DNA from: Halococcus sediminicola
Lineage (GTDB): Archaea > Halobacteriota > Halobacteria > Halobacteriales > Halococcaceae
Direction: 5' to 3'
NCBI RefSeq assembly: GCF_000755245.1
Contig: NZ_BBMP01000023.1
Location: 124,001-188,000, forward strand
Length of the DNA stretch: 64,000 nucleotides
This document shows, in pieces, positions 9,848-18,101 of the stretch (its first letter is position 1; each line of letters begins with the position of its first letter). Under the pieces are notes generated by a model. That model was not told the DNA's origin. It was given only the letters and a program-made list of their open reading frames with translations, and did no database searches. Both the position numbers and the translations under genes were made by a program.

Positions 9848-11278
9848 CTACTGTGCGTTTGCCGAGCGGCTGCGTTGGTTCCCGCTTGCAAGCACGGCAT
9901 CCAGCCGATCACGTGGGCCGACCTCGAACGCGGAGACACGTCTGAGACGCGCGAGATCGCGCCGAAACGACTCAAATCGTCGGTAACGTTCGTAGGCTTC
10001 CTCAAGATCGGCGAGCCCGCCCGGCTCGAACAATGCCGTCGGCGTGAGAAAAACGAGCACGCGACCGTCGCCGCGCCGGGCGAGCCTGACCGTCTCGTGA
10101 AGCTCAGCCCGATGGCTGTCGTCGGTGAAGATCACCGTCCAGACCGTCCCTGACAGCCGGGCAAGACTGGTGCGTGCGGTCTCGAACAGTGGATCGCCCG
10201 CGATATGCTCGACATATGTCGCCGTGGATTCGAGATACGCCCCGACCGTCCGCTCAAAGGCATTCTGGTCTGTGAGTCCGCGAGCGGTGTGACGTAGCGT
10301 GGCGGGGTCGTCGCGGTCGGTGGCGGTCGTATCTCCGGCGGTTGGTTCCAGAGCGCGCAGCCGGCGTTTGACGTCGCCGTAGCGCCCAGATGTCGGGGGG
10401 CGATAATCGGTGATTCCGCCGTCGCCGACGGCGTAGTAACCGAGCGGATCATCAAACTCGTTGACGCTGTCGATGAACGTCAACGCGACCTCTCTTGCGT
10501 AGTCGAGTTTCGTCTCGCCGGGCGGCCCGTCGCTCATGGTTGTACGATGGTCGACAAGCAGCGCCGTCGTTCGATTCGTTTCGACCTCGTATTCGCGAAT
10601 GTACGGCTCGTTCAACCGTGCGGTCGCGTTCCAGTCGATGCGGTCGGCGGTGTCGCCGGGGATGTACTCGCGAAGCTCACCCGGATCAAGCCCGGCGTCC
10701 CGACGACCGCCTTGACGCCGCCCGTACGCCGTCATAAGTTGTTCGCCACCCTCACCGACGTGGACATTCCGCGGCCCTTGCGGCTCAACAACGATCGATG
10801 GCGTCGGTCCGCGCGACAACTGCTCGACGAACAGTCCATCGGCATCGCCAAGCGTGAGTGTCGGCTGGGGAAATTCGTAGGAGCCAGCGACTGCCCACTG
10901 GATAGTCACAACGGTATCGACTTGTTCGTCGCCAGGCGCGATATCGAGTGTGCGCTCTTCGGCGTCCGTACCAGTTGCACTGATCGGCAGACCGATCTCG
11001 ATTTCGATCGCCAGCGGGGCGGGGCGTGCGAACGATGCCGCGAGTGTGACTGGCGTCTCGTTGCCCGCAACCACTCGGTCTTGGGCGGGGAGCTGCTCGA
11101 TGGTCATCACAGCGGTTGTTTCCGATAGTGCACGAACGAACAGATACTGGCGTCCGAGCAGCCACGCGCCGAGACTCGCCGCACCGACCAACAGCAGTGG
11201 GCGAGCGAACGCGATCGCGAGAACGGCAAGCAGAAGGCCCGTTCCGGCGACCGCCCAGTAGCGGCGCGTGACCTGCAT
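9848..11278 (-). CDS. DUF58 domain protein (vWA-like)
   Basis: A 476-residue protein started at ATG 11278 (MQVTRRYW). It has two TM helices at residues 8-45, a beta-rich periplasm-facing region to about 180, and then the DUF58 core with DPGELREYIPGDTADRIDWN near 200-220 and LLVDHRTTM near 245, a degenerate MIDAS-type segment. DUF58 proteins form complexes with MoxR ATPases and with transglutaminase or surface proteins. It heads the minus-strand MoxR operon. A role in envelope stress or surface-protein maturation is inferred from family context only. Confidence 0.9.
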   Translation of the reverse strand: MQVTRRYWAVAGTGLLLAVLAIAFARPLLLVGAASLGAWLLGRQYLFVRALSETTAVMTIEQLPAQDRVVAGNETPVTLAASFARPAPLAIEIEIGLPISATGTDAEERTLDIAPGDEQVDTVVTIQWAVAGSYEFPQPTLTLGDADGLFVEQLSRGPTPSIVVEPQGPRNVHVGEGGEQLMTAYGRRQGGRRDAGLDPGELREYIPGDTADRIDWNATARLNEPYIREYEVETNRTTALLVDHRTTMSDGPPGETKLDYAREVALTFIDSVNEFDDPLGYYAVGDGGITDYRPPTSGRYGDVKRRLRALEPTAGDTTATDRDDPATLRHTARGLTDQNAFERTVGAYLESTATYVEHIAGDPLFETARTSLARLSGTVWTVIFTDDSHRAELHETVRLARRGDGRVLVFLTPTALFEPGGLADLEEAYERYRRFESFRRDLARLRRVSAFEVGPRDRLDAVLASGNQRSRSANAQ

Positions 11279-11462
11279 GCTACGATGACGAACGCCCACA
11301 TAGTTCAACCTACCTCATCACCGTCGCAATCGTTCTGGTGAGCCGGAAGTGATAGTTTTGACGTGCGCACCCTCAGCCGACGATAACCGCGAACCTGACT
11401 GTAGTACAGCTAAAGGGTGAGCGGCCCATCCGCGGTTCTCCTGATGGGCTGTACCGGTCTGC

Positions 11463-11933
11463 TTATTCTTCACTACACTTCTCTCTGAGTAGCTCCCGTC
11501 CGGCGGTATAGAGGATTACTACGCCCACGATCATTCCCCAGAGCGCCAGACCTGGCGCGGTAAGTGGACGAAGGAGATATCCGTAGAGTGGGACTGAAAA
11601 GACATACTCACCACGGATCTGCGATTCTGATATTCGCCATGAATCGGGTGGCTGCTTTTCACCTTTTGTGATGAACCCCTCTGAAGTTTCGCCGACAATT
11701 CGGTGCGTAACCGTTCTGTCTTGCACGGAAAACGTGATGATGTCGCCTTTTGTGTAATCGTTCGTTTCGTGTGTATAGACAAGACTGCCTGTTTGAATTG
11801 CTGGCTCCATACTCCCACTCAGGACGACATAGCTTCCGTAGCTTGGTAGAGGAACGAACACCAGGTGGATGATGAGTGGAACAAGAGCAATACTCACCAG
11901 TATCTCTGAACGATATTCACGGAGGCACTGCAT
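11463..11933 (-). CDS. Signal peptidase I, archaeal/SipW type (S26B)
   Basis: A 156-residue membrane protease. ATG 11933 (MQCLREYR) is preferred over an in-frame TTG at 11951. It has an N-terminal TM (about 10-30), the catalytic Ser box LSGSMEPAI near residue 38, and the second box (TKGDIITF and TVTHRIVG, near 65-80), where archaeal/SipW-type enzymes carry His instead of the bacterial Lys. A C-terminal TM follows near 130. It would cleave Sec-type signals outside the membrane. It directly follows two TasA/camelysin-like genes on the same strand, so it is probably their dedicated peptidase, as SipW is for TasA in Bacillus. Confidence 0.88.
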   Translation of the reverse strand: MQCLREYRSEILVSIALVPLIIHLVFVPLPSYGSYVVLSGSMEPAIQTGSLVYTHETNDYTKGDIITFSVQDRTVTHRIVGETSEGFITKGEKQPPDSWRISESQIRGEYVFSVPLYGYLLRPLTAPGLALWGMIVGVVILYTAGRELLREKCSEE

Positions 11934-11989
11934 GCATACGTTTCCGACCAAATTACTATCTCAAGGTGAGTTTACTGCAATGGAAGTGT

Positions 11990-12679
11990 CTATCGATACT
12001 GGATCGTGTTCTCAACCGATACGTCCTGGTCTTCGAATGACTGAGCAGAGCCAACGACCGAAACCGTGATCTCGATCCCGTCATCCGGGCGAACTCTCCC
12101 GAAGATACCACGATTTCCGTTGATCTCGATTCGAAGGTCGGTGCTCTCTCCAGCCTCTATCCCTGCAAGCGACGTGAGTCTCTCGCGTGTGCTCCCAAGC
12201 GTGAGGTCTTCGACATCGTACCGACCATTCCCGTTCTCGTCAGCGATGACGGATCCAAGCAAGTTCCTGCCGCCGTAGGTAAACTCACTCACCCGCATCG
12301 AACGTACCGTCAAGTTAGCATTTCCACCTCGTCCAAATCGGCCGTCGTTTTCCACGTATGAGACCGCCACGCCGATCTCATCACAGTCGACTGTCGATGC
12401 AGTATTATCGATGCGAAGCGTGTTTCCAGCTGGTGTTGAACTGAATAGGCGTCCATGATCAGTGTCCCGCCAGGTTCTCGTGACCTCGTCTTCTTGAAGT
12501 TCATCGGTCGTACTGCCGCGCGTGGCAGGGCCGACCTCACTGAGTTTGAGATCGAGTACACCTCCCTCAATCGGTCCCTGTTCAGATGATTCGGTATCGA
12601 TGAACTGCGCCGCCACTGGAGGAACCGCGAGTAGTGCTGCCGTTGAGAGGCCGGAGGCGAGGACCGTACGGCGGTTCAT
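11990..12679 (-). CDS. TasA/camelysin-like secreted protein (second paralogue)
   Basis: A 229-residue protein started at ATG 12679 (MNRRTVLASG). The signal peptide ends near AAQFIDTES, which resembles the SipW-dependent cleavage context (short aromatic followed by D/S). The mature beta-rich domain begins with a GVLDLKLSEVGP strand, as in the TasA/CalY family. Near residue 155 is DENGNGRYDVEDL, an EF-hand or dockerin-like calcium loop also found in the neighbour at 12693. It lies between that paralogue (13-base gap) and the signal peptidase, probably in one transcript. It may form or cap an extracellular fibre. Confidence 0.78.
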   Translation of the reverse strand: MNRRTVLASGLSTAALLAVPPVAAQFIDTESSEQGPIEGGVLDLKLSEVGPATRGSTTDELQEDEVTRTWRDTDHGRLFSSTPAGNTLRIDNTASTVDCDEIGVAVSYVENDGRFGRGGNANLTVRSMRVSEFTYGGRNLLGSVIADENGNGRYDVEDLTLGSTRERLTSLAGIEAGESTDLRIEINGNRGIFGRVRPDDGIEITVSVVGSAQSFEDQDVSVENTIQYR

Positions 12680-12692
12680 CAGGTTGATTGCG

Positions 12693-13346
12693 TTACTGAC
12701 TCGCGTCTTGGTTGAGCGTGAAGTCGAGTGTGATATCGACACCATCAGCCATGATGTCTTCGTCAGTGCCAGTGAACGACCCATCGTTGTCGTTAGCTAT
12801 CTGAACACCAAGCATGAGTTCGGTGGTGTCAGAGCCACCGGCACTGGGTGCAGTGAGATTGTCGGTGCTCCCGGCCTGACTCTGCACGTCTGCGAGGTCA
12901 ACGATGCCGTTGCCGTTCTGATCGGACACGTTGCCGAGCAGATCTGTCCCGTCGTAGGTGAAGTCAGTGACTTCGATCATTGCGGCAGTCTCCTGGGCAT
13001 TCAACTCGGTACTCAAATCTGCATCAGCGGGTTCGTCCTGTATGTCATTTTCGTTGAAGTTGAGATCGACCTCGACGTGGTCTGCTTCGGTTGAGCCGAC
13101 GTTTTGCAGGGCGAACGTAGCGCTGTCAGTGTCACCGGGTTGGGCGTTGGTGAGCGAGATAGTGTCACTAGCGCTCTCGTCAATGCTCAAATCAAGCGTC
13201 CCCGCTTCGACTGTGTTTCCGGGAGCGGATTCCGAATCAGTCCAAAACGAGTACGTTCCCATCGCGAGAAGGATGGCACCAATGACGACGAGCGCAACGA
13301 GCGCGAATTTTCTCTTCCCGCCAAAGAGGGTTTCTTTAATCCTCAT
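12693..13346 (-). CDS. TasA/camelysin-like secreted protein (major paralogue)
   Basis: A 217-residue protein started at ATG 13346. A basic n-region (MRIKETLFGGKRKF) is followed by a hydrophobic core and a GTYSFWTDSES junction that is characteristic of SipW-dependent signals. The mature domain starts GTLDLSIDES and carries the TasA-like AQPGDTDSATFALQNVGS stretch, then DQNGNGIVDLADV, a calcium-loop-like motif. In bacteria such proteins polymerise into biofilm fibres. It is the first gene of the run and has a TATA-like element 21-34 bases upstream of the ATG, suiting a leaderless, strongly expressed surface protein. Confidence 0.82.
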   Translation of the reverse strand: MRIKETLFGGKRKFALVALVVIGAILLAMGTYSFWTDSESAPGNTVEAGTLDLSIDESASDTISLTNAQPGDTDSATFALQNVGSTEADHVEVDLNFNENDIQDEPADADLSTELNAQETAAMIEVTDFTYDGTDLLGNVSDQNGNGIVDLADVQSQAGSTDNLTAPSAGGSDTTELMLGVQIANDNDGSFTGTDEDIMADGVDITLDFTLNQDASQ

Positions 13347-13366
13347 AGACCATACTATATCGCATT

Positions 13367-13380
13367 TACATTTAAATTTT
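13367..13380 (-). promoter_or_regulatory. TATA-like promoter element of the TasA-like gene
   Basis: An AT-rich block (minus strand AAAATTTAAATGTA) lies 21-34 bases upstream of the ATG at 13346, the position expected for a TATA box serving a leaderless archaeal transcript. The flanks are of average composition, so the block stands out. No mapped start is available. Confidence 0.45.
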
Positions 13381-13571
13381 CCTGATAGAGAGTACCATAG
13401 CTTTTCATGAGATAGGTTGGAGGACATACTAGTACGAACAAGTCGATAAGAGGGTGTCAATCTGCATCGTGAACTCTTCACAAGAGCGAATCAGCTATAT
13501 GAATTCATCAATAGTCCTTGCTGAGGATATTCTCTAACTCAGTCACGCAGATACCAATAGAGACCGGCTAC

Positions 13572-15194
13572 TCAGCACTCCTGCTGGAGGGTAGCTGTAA
13601 GTTCCCCGAGTTGATCCGCTACCTCAATTACGCCCTCAATATTCTCTACGCTAGCATGATTCATGAAGAGACCAAAAGCCAGTTTGCGTCCGTCCACAGC
13701 GTCGATATAGCCAGCAAGCGTTTGGGCTGTGAGATAGATACGGTTGTTGAGGAGGTCCGGTCCTGCGACGGTCCCGGTCTTCGCAAATACATGGCCTGCG
13801 GCTGGGCTATCTGGGGCAACTTCAGCTAACGAGCCGTCTACCCCCAGAATTGGCAACGTCTGAGCGAACGCTTCCGCGGAAGGTGTGCCATGCCAATATG
13901 AGAGCAAAGAAACCAACGCTTGGGGCGTGACGTGGTCTTCGCGCGCTCCCCCTCGGCCATCCGACAGTGACACCTCATTGGTGTCGATACCGACATTCGT
14001 GAGGAAGTCATAGATGACTGGGAAACCATCGCGGCAATCATTGCTTCCTGCTTCGACAGCCAAGAGACAGACCATGAGATTAGCACCGAGATTGTGGCTC
14101 GTCTTGAGAATTAATTCCGCATATTCGGAAAACGGGAGCGAAACGTGTTCAGCGACCTTCATAGAAGACTGGTATCCGGAACCCGAAAGGTCAGTGGTCG
14201 GGTTTGGTCCAGTAGGCGGTGCTGCTACTTCGACACCGGCTTCTTCAAGGGCCTCAATCAGCGCAGTACGGGCGAACGCAGCCGGATCGTCGACCTGATA
14301 AACTTGCAAGAGAGGGTCTTCTCCAGCAGCGATTTGACCGCTCACGTAGATCTCACCCTCTTGCGGGCTGGAAACTTCAACAGTGGTTTCCTGATCATTC
14401 CCGACAGTTGCAACGTCAGCCCAGATATGATATGCTGCTGTCTCAGGCCGGTGAGAGACCTCCGCTCGCTGTCCCGGCTCCGTCGGCGTCATGAGTACGT
14501 CAACGAGATTGTCATTGATGAGGATCGGTGAGAGGGGTGTTTCCGGATCCAGAATATCGTTGTCCTCGAACAATCGTGCATCGATAAGAACATCTCCCTC
14601 AACTCGTGTAATGCCCGTTTTTCGCACTTGTGCTGCGAGGTCGTCTACTCCTGCCAACGGATTAGTCTCGGTGAGAGTGGCTCCGGGGATCGCGTTGGCG
14701 TACGTATGATCAATCGATGTATATGCGATTTTCCCATTTGAGAGTGTCCGCCCACCCATCGTAAGGTCTCCTGATGCAACGAGGACGAGATCGCCGTTGA
14801 GCCGGCCATCGGTCACCGCTCCTGTTCGGTAGACCGGCGTCGTGAAACGATGGTCGGCGCCGAACGTGTCCCATGCGGCCGAAATGGGGACGAGTTTGGC
14901 GGTAGAGCCTGGGGCAAAAAATTGGTCCTGGTTGAGTGAGTGGACCACGTCACCGCTTTCAGGATCTATCACCAGTAATCCCCACGTTGCGTGATCGTAC
15001 ATCCCAGAACCCTTAAGAGAATTGAGTTTATGCTCGATTGACGAGCAGCCCGCCGATGAATTAGATGAAGAGTCATTCCAGTTTGTGGAGTTCCCCTCTG
15101 CTTTGGTCGTCCCGCTGTGGCCCATACTGACCCCTAATAATCCAAGCGCTGAACCCTTCAGCATCGTTCGGCGATCGTAGTTCACGAGATTCAT
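13572..15194 (-). CDS. Serine D-Ala-D-Ala carboxypeptidase homologue (peptidase S13, PBP4/DacB-like)
   Basis: A 540-residue protein with a Tat-type signal (DRRTMLKGSALGLLG, residues 8-22). All three penicilloyl-serine transferase motifs are visible: SxxK as GSTAKL near residue 93, SxN as SHN near residue 367, and KTG as AKTGTV near residue 465. The large insert between motifs 1 and 2 contains the S13-type DLVLVASGDLTMGG segment. In bacteria this family trims peptidoglycan cross-links, but haloarchaea have no murein, so the substrate here must differ (a surface peptide, ester or amide) or the gene is a transferred enzyme. It follows the TasA-like genes on the same strand, after a 225-base gap. 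Confidence 0.87.
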   Translation of the reverse strand: MNLVNYDRRTMLKGSALGLLGVSMGHSGTTKAEGNSTNWNDSSSNSSAGCSSIEHKLNSLKGSGMYDHATWGLLVIDPESGDVVHSLNQDQFFAPGSTAKLVPISAAWDTFGADHRFTTPVYRTGAVTDGRLNGDLVLVASGDLTMGGRTLSNGKIAYTSIDHTYANAIPGATLTETNPLAGVDDLAAQVRKTGITRVEGDVLIDARLFEDNDILDPETPLSPILINDNLVDVLMTPTEPGQRAEVSHRPETAAYHIWADVATVGNDQETTVEVSSPQEGEIYVSGQIAAGEDPLLQVYQVDDPAAFARTALIEALEEAGVEVAAPPTGPNPTTDLSGSGYQSSMKVAEHVSLPFSEYAELILKTSHNLGANLMVCLLAVEAGSNDCRDGFPVIYDFLTNVGIDTNEVSLSDGRGGAREDHVTPQALVSLLSYWHGTPSAEAFAQTLPILGVDGSLAEVAPDSPAAGHVFAKTGTVAGPDLLNNRIYLTAQTLAGYIDAVDGRKLAFGLFMNHASVENIEGVIEVADQLGELTATLQQEC

Positions 15195-15208
15195 ATGTTT
15201 CAGAAGTA

Positions 15209-15221
15209 GATAAACTTATTT
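15209..15221 (-). promoter_or_regulatory. Candidate TATA element of the S13 peptidase gene
   Basis: The minus strand reads AAATAAGTTTATC 15-27 bases upstream of the ATG at 15194. It is the most AT-rich block in the space shared with the divergent DUF1616 gene. The position suits a leaderless haloarchaeal promoter; it is not verified. Confidence 0.35.
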
Positions 15222-15337
15222 CTAACTACATTACTGTCAACCGTCCCGTAACGACCGTGCAGCGGTTGGTAGTGAGCGTTCGAACAAGCGAACGATGAAA
15301 GCAAGCCCTTTAGGTGCCGTTAGCGAAATCCGGGAGT

Positions 15338-16438
15338 ATGTCTGACGGGACGCTTCGATTGCTATTGCCGCGATTCCTTCGTCGGTTTCCCGCGGATCTC
15401 GCGGCAATCGTCCTGCTCGTACTCGCGACGGGAGTCGCCACGCTTGCACCCATCGTCAGCGAGACGCCACTACGCGTCGTCCTCGGTCTCGTCTTCGCGC
15501 TGTTCGCGCCCGGCTACGCGTTCATCGCGGCGCTGTTTCCCGAACGCGGTCCAAGTGTCGAGGAAGTCTCAACGACCGACGGCGAGGAGGGCGAGCGCCC
15601 GATGCCGAACCCCGATGAGGCCGAACAGGAGACGGCAGCCGATACCCGCGCCGGACTGACCGAACGTGTCGACCCCCGCCACGAGGGCAGCATCGACGGC
15701 ATCGAGCGGGTGGCACTATCCTTTGGACTCAGCATCGCCATCACGCCGCTGATCGGACTGGTTCTGAACTTTACGCCCTTTGGGATCCGGCTCGTGCCGA
15801 TCGTGCTCTCGATCGGTGGGTTCACGCTGGCCGCCAGCGTGGTTGCTGCGCTGCGTCGTCAGGCGCTGCCCGCCGCCGAACGGTTTCGGGTCCCGTATCG
15901 TGCTTGGATAGAGACCGCGCGGGCGGAACTGTTCGCCCCGGAGACGCGCCTCGATGCCGTCCTGAACGTCATATTAGTCGTGAGCTTGTTGCTCGCGGTC
16001 AGTAGCGTCGGCTACGCCATACTGGTGCCCAAATCCGGCGAGAGCTTCAGCGAGTTCTACCTGCTTACCGAGAACGAGTCCGGTGCGCTCGTCGCCGATG
16101 ATTACCCACAGAACTTCACCGCCGGCCAGAGTCAATCCCTCGTTGTCGGAATTGGCAACCACGAGCATGAACAGGTCGACTACTCAGTCGTTGCCGAACT
16201 CCAGCGTGTCTCGATTCAAAACAATTCGACGACTGTCCGCGAAAGTCGAGAGTTAGATCGGTTCAGTCGGACGATCCCTGCAAACGAATCGGCCAACTGG
16301 ACCCACGACGTAACACCCACGTTGACTGGCAAGCGCCTCCGCCTTACCTACCTGCTTTATCGTGGCTCGCCGCCTGACAATCCGACCGTCGAGAACGCCT
16401 ACCGAGAGACACATCTGTGGGTAAACGTATCATCCTGA
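15338..16438 (+). CDS. DUF1616 membrane protein
   Basis: A 366-residue protein started at ATG 15338 (MSDGTLRLLLPRF). It has two TM helices at about 18-60 with the DUF1616 hallmark LVFALFAPGYAFIAALFP, an acidic cytoplasmic loop (65-115), two more TM helices (about 120-175), a fifth near 215 and an extracytoplasmic C-terminal beta domain with several N-x-S/T sites. Archaeal DUF1616 genes often sit with glycosylation or S-layer functions. It diverges from the S13 peptidase gene. No reaction is known. Confidence 0.85.
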   Translation: MSDGTLRLLLPRFLRRFPADLAAIVLLVLATGVATLAPIVSETPLRVVLGLVFALFAPGYAFIAALFPERGPSVEEVSTTDGEEGERPMPNPDEAEQETAADTRAGLTERVDPRHEGSIDGIERVALSFGLSIAITPLIGLVLNFTPFGIRLVPIVLSIGGFTLAASVVAALRRQALPAAERFRVPYRAWIETARAELFAPETRLDAVLNVILVVSLLLAVSSVGYAILVPKSGESFSEFYLLTENESGALVADDYPQNFTAGQSQSLVVGIGNHEHEQVDYSVVAELQRVSIQNNSTTVRESRELDRFSRTIPANESANWTHDVTPTLTGKRLRLTYLLYRGSPPDNPTVENAYRETHLWVNVSS

Positions 16439-16489
16439 TGTGAGTTGTTCGTGGCACTAATACTGCCGTAATTATATCCCACCGGCTTC

Positions 16490-16504
16490 GTTACTTTTTG
16501 TAAC
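16490..16504. terminator. Small palindrome with T5 loop
   Basis: GTTAC-TTTTT-GTAAC is a perfect 5-bp inverted repeat around five T residues, about 50 bases after the DUF1616 stop. A T-run in this position could act as an archaeal terminator; the stem is short, so confidence is low. Confidence 0.3.
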
Positions 16505-16937
16505 AATATTCATAGAAAAGCTTTTGGTGTCCGTCTGTGACCCTTCTATAGAGTAAAAGGGATGGATCTGCGGGAGTTGTGAGCCTCTTCAGGTCCTGTC
16601 GGCACTAGAGCACTCTCTGGCATTGTTTCTGGTGTGCCCTTTTGCTCTTCATGGGCCCATCCACTCAAGGGACCGTTCAGAGACGAGCCGTCGCTGCCGA
16701 ATCGAGCTGCATTCCATAGGAGCAGCAAACGTGTTGCGCACCCGAGTGGACCGAAGGACTGTCGCCGGGTTCAACCAGCGAGTGATCAGCAAGCGCTTGG
16801 CAACTCCGAGGTCAATGTCTGTATTCGGTTGATTGGCCATTCTGCATCGACAGCTGGCAAATAGCCCCGAAGGAGCCAGTGCTATCGATATTGTGAAACA
16901 GGGGGGGGAGGACGGTCGAACGGGGAAGAAGTCACAA

Positions 16938-16954
16938 GGTGATGCCACGCAACG
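16938..16954 (+). repeat. Copy 1 of a 17-base repeat shared with 35604-35620
   Basis: GGTGATGCCACGCAACG occurs here on the + strand and, as an exact reverse complement, at 35604-35620. A 14-base inverse copy lies at 17138-17151. Three copies of one motif in two gene-poor stretches are unlikely by chance at this length. Confidence 0.6.
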
Positions 16955-17137
16955 TAGCTTCCTCGCTCGACCTGATTGAATGATTAGTTCGGAGAGTCAT
17001 AAGCTTTGTGTAGTGCGGTTCCACTCCAGTTACCATCCATTCTATGGAGGGAGTTTCACCAGGGCAACGGTTGATTTACGACCGAGAGGAGGAGCGGAGT
17101 CCGCGTGAACTCCTACTGCAGGAAGGGGATAGTCCAC

Positions 17138-17151
17138 TGCGTGGCATCACC
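17138..17151 (-). repeat. Copy 2 (14 bases, inverted) of the repeat
   Basis: TGCGTGGCATCACC is the inverse of the first 14 bases of the 16938 copy. Similarity to the 35604 locus continues for about 50 bases on the right (GGCTGGTGTCCCTCCCAGCC against GACTGGTCCGCTGCCCTTTCCAGCC), so this copy and the 35.6-kb copy are homologous beyond the core. Confidence 0.55.
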
Positions 17152-17509
17152 ATGTAACCCATTCAGGGAATTGGCTGGTGTCCCTCCCAGCCATCTACAC
17201 CTAATGCTAGCTATCTAAAAAAGATTCCGAAATAGTAGGGAATTAAACTCATTATGCATAACTTTCGATTGGAAGAATATGTCCCCCTTCAGATATTCCC
17301 AATATATCCGTTGCTAACGAGACGCTTCGAGAGACATCCGGCCATACCCCGACTAGTCGAGAGCGACACCGACTCGTCCGAAAAGTGCCACAGCGACTCG
17401 CTCTGACTTTCGAAGGCCGACATCGAGAGTCCCAATCAGAACACACTCGTCGAATGTCCTGTAGCTCGTTCCGAAACACTATCTCGGAGGGCACGAACGA
17501 TCAGTATAC

Positions 17510-17965
17510 GTGAATCGAAGAGAATTCCTCGCAGCCAGCGGCGGAGGTGGCGCGCTGGTCCTTGCCGGTGTGGGAGCCGCCCTTAGCGATACCGATCTCA
17601 ACGACGGCCCTAGTTATGGCTCGGTCACAACACCGCCCAGTTCCAACTCGAAAACGCTCAAGAACGGAGTGAAGGCCACCCTCTACGGAAACGGCACTAT
17701 CGCCTTTTTCGGGGCATCGCTGGTCACCGATAGCGAAGGCGGGACAGCGGTCGCTGGACGGATACAGAACATCTCCGAGAGCACCATCAGGCAGGTCCGC
17801 ATCAAGGTGCAGTTCCAAACCAGCCTGGAGGAGATACTGGCCCAAGGATGGCTCACTGTGGATAACCTCGAAAGCGAAGAGACCTGGCAGTTCGTCGCTT
17901 CGTATCCCGGCGACGACCCCGACCGTATCGAAGCGGCGACCATTGCCACGATCGAGCGATCCTAG
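17510..17965 (+). CDS. Tat-exported FxLYD-like domain protein
   Basis: A 151-residue protein started at GTG 17510, which directly gives the twin-arginine signal NRREFLAASGGGGALVLAG. The mature part (about 30-151) is a small beta-sandwich with GTAVAGRIQNISESTIRQV and KVQFQTS strands, the pattern of FxLYD domains, which are usually surface-attached binding modules. There is no lipobox cysteine, so the protein may be released or held by its uncleaved signal. No operon partner; the MFS gene follows after about 140 bases. Confidence 0.7.
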   Translation: MNRREFLAASGGGGALVLAGVGAALSDTDLNDGPSYGSVTTPPSSNSKTLKNGVKATLYGNGTIAFFGASLVTDSEGGTAVAGRIQNISESTIRQVRIKVQFQTSLEEILAQGWLTVDNLESEETWQFVASYPGDDPDRIEAATIATIERS

Positions 17966-18101
17966 CCTCGCTATATTCGTTTCTATCGAGGATTGCAGAG
18001 AACGAGTACCACACCAACGAGCGGGGCGAACGCTGAGCTGGGGACTGCGGGCACTTTATGCAAATCGGGGGATGAAGTGAGTGGCTCACGTCGCAGACGG
18101 T

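Larger units (their letters stand above)
16505..17509. other. About 1 kb without a convincing gene; decayed sequence with inverted repeat copies
   Basis: No frame here has family-like features. The stretch contains GGTGATGCCACGCAACG at 16938-16954 and the inverse TGCGTGGCATCACC at 17138-17151. The first is identical, in the opposite orientation, to 35604-35620. The + strand of 17043-17157 reads as a short peptide ending in LRGITM and stop, and 35528-35731 has ESLRGIT in the corresponding place. This looks like relics of one repeated gene or element. A run of eight G at about 16900 is also notable. Confidence 0.5.

Noticed and set aside
16649-16948. Minus-strand frame with a WLNP segment resembling one at 35742-35930
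   Set aside because: The shared stretch is about 11 bases and the two are in different orientation relative to the 17-base repeat, so chance similarity is likely.
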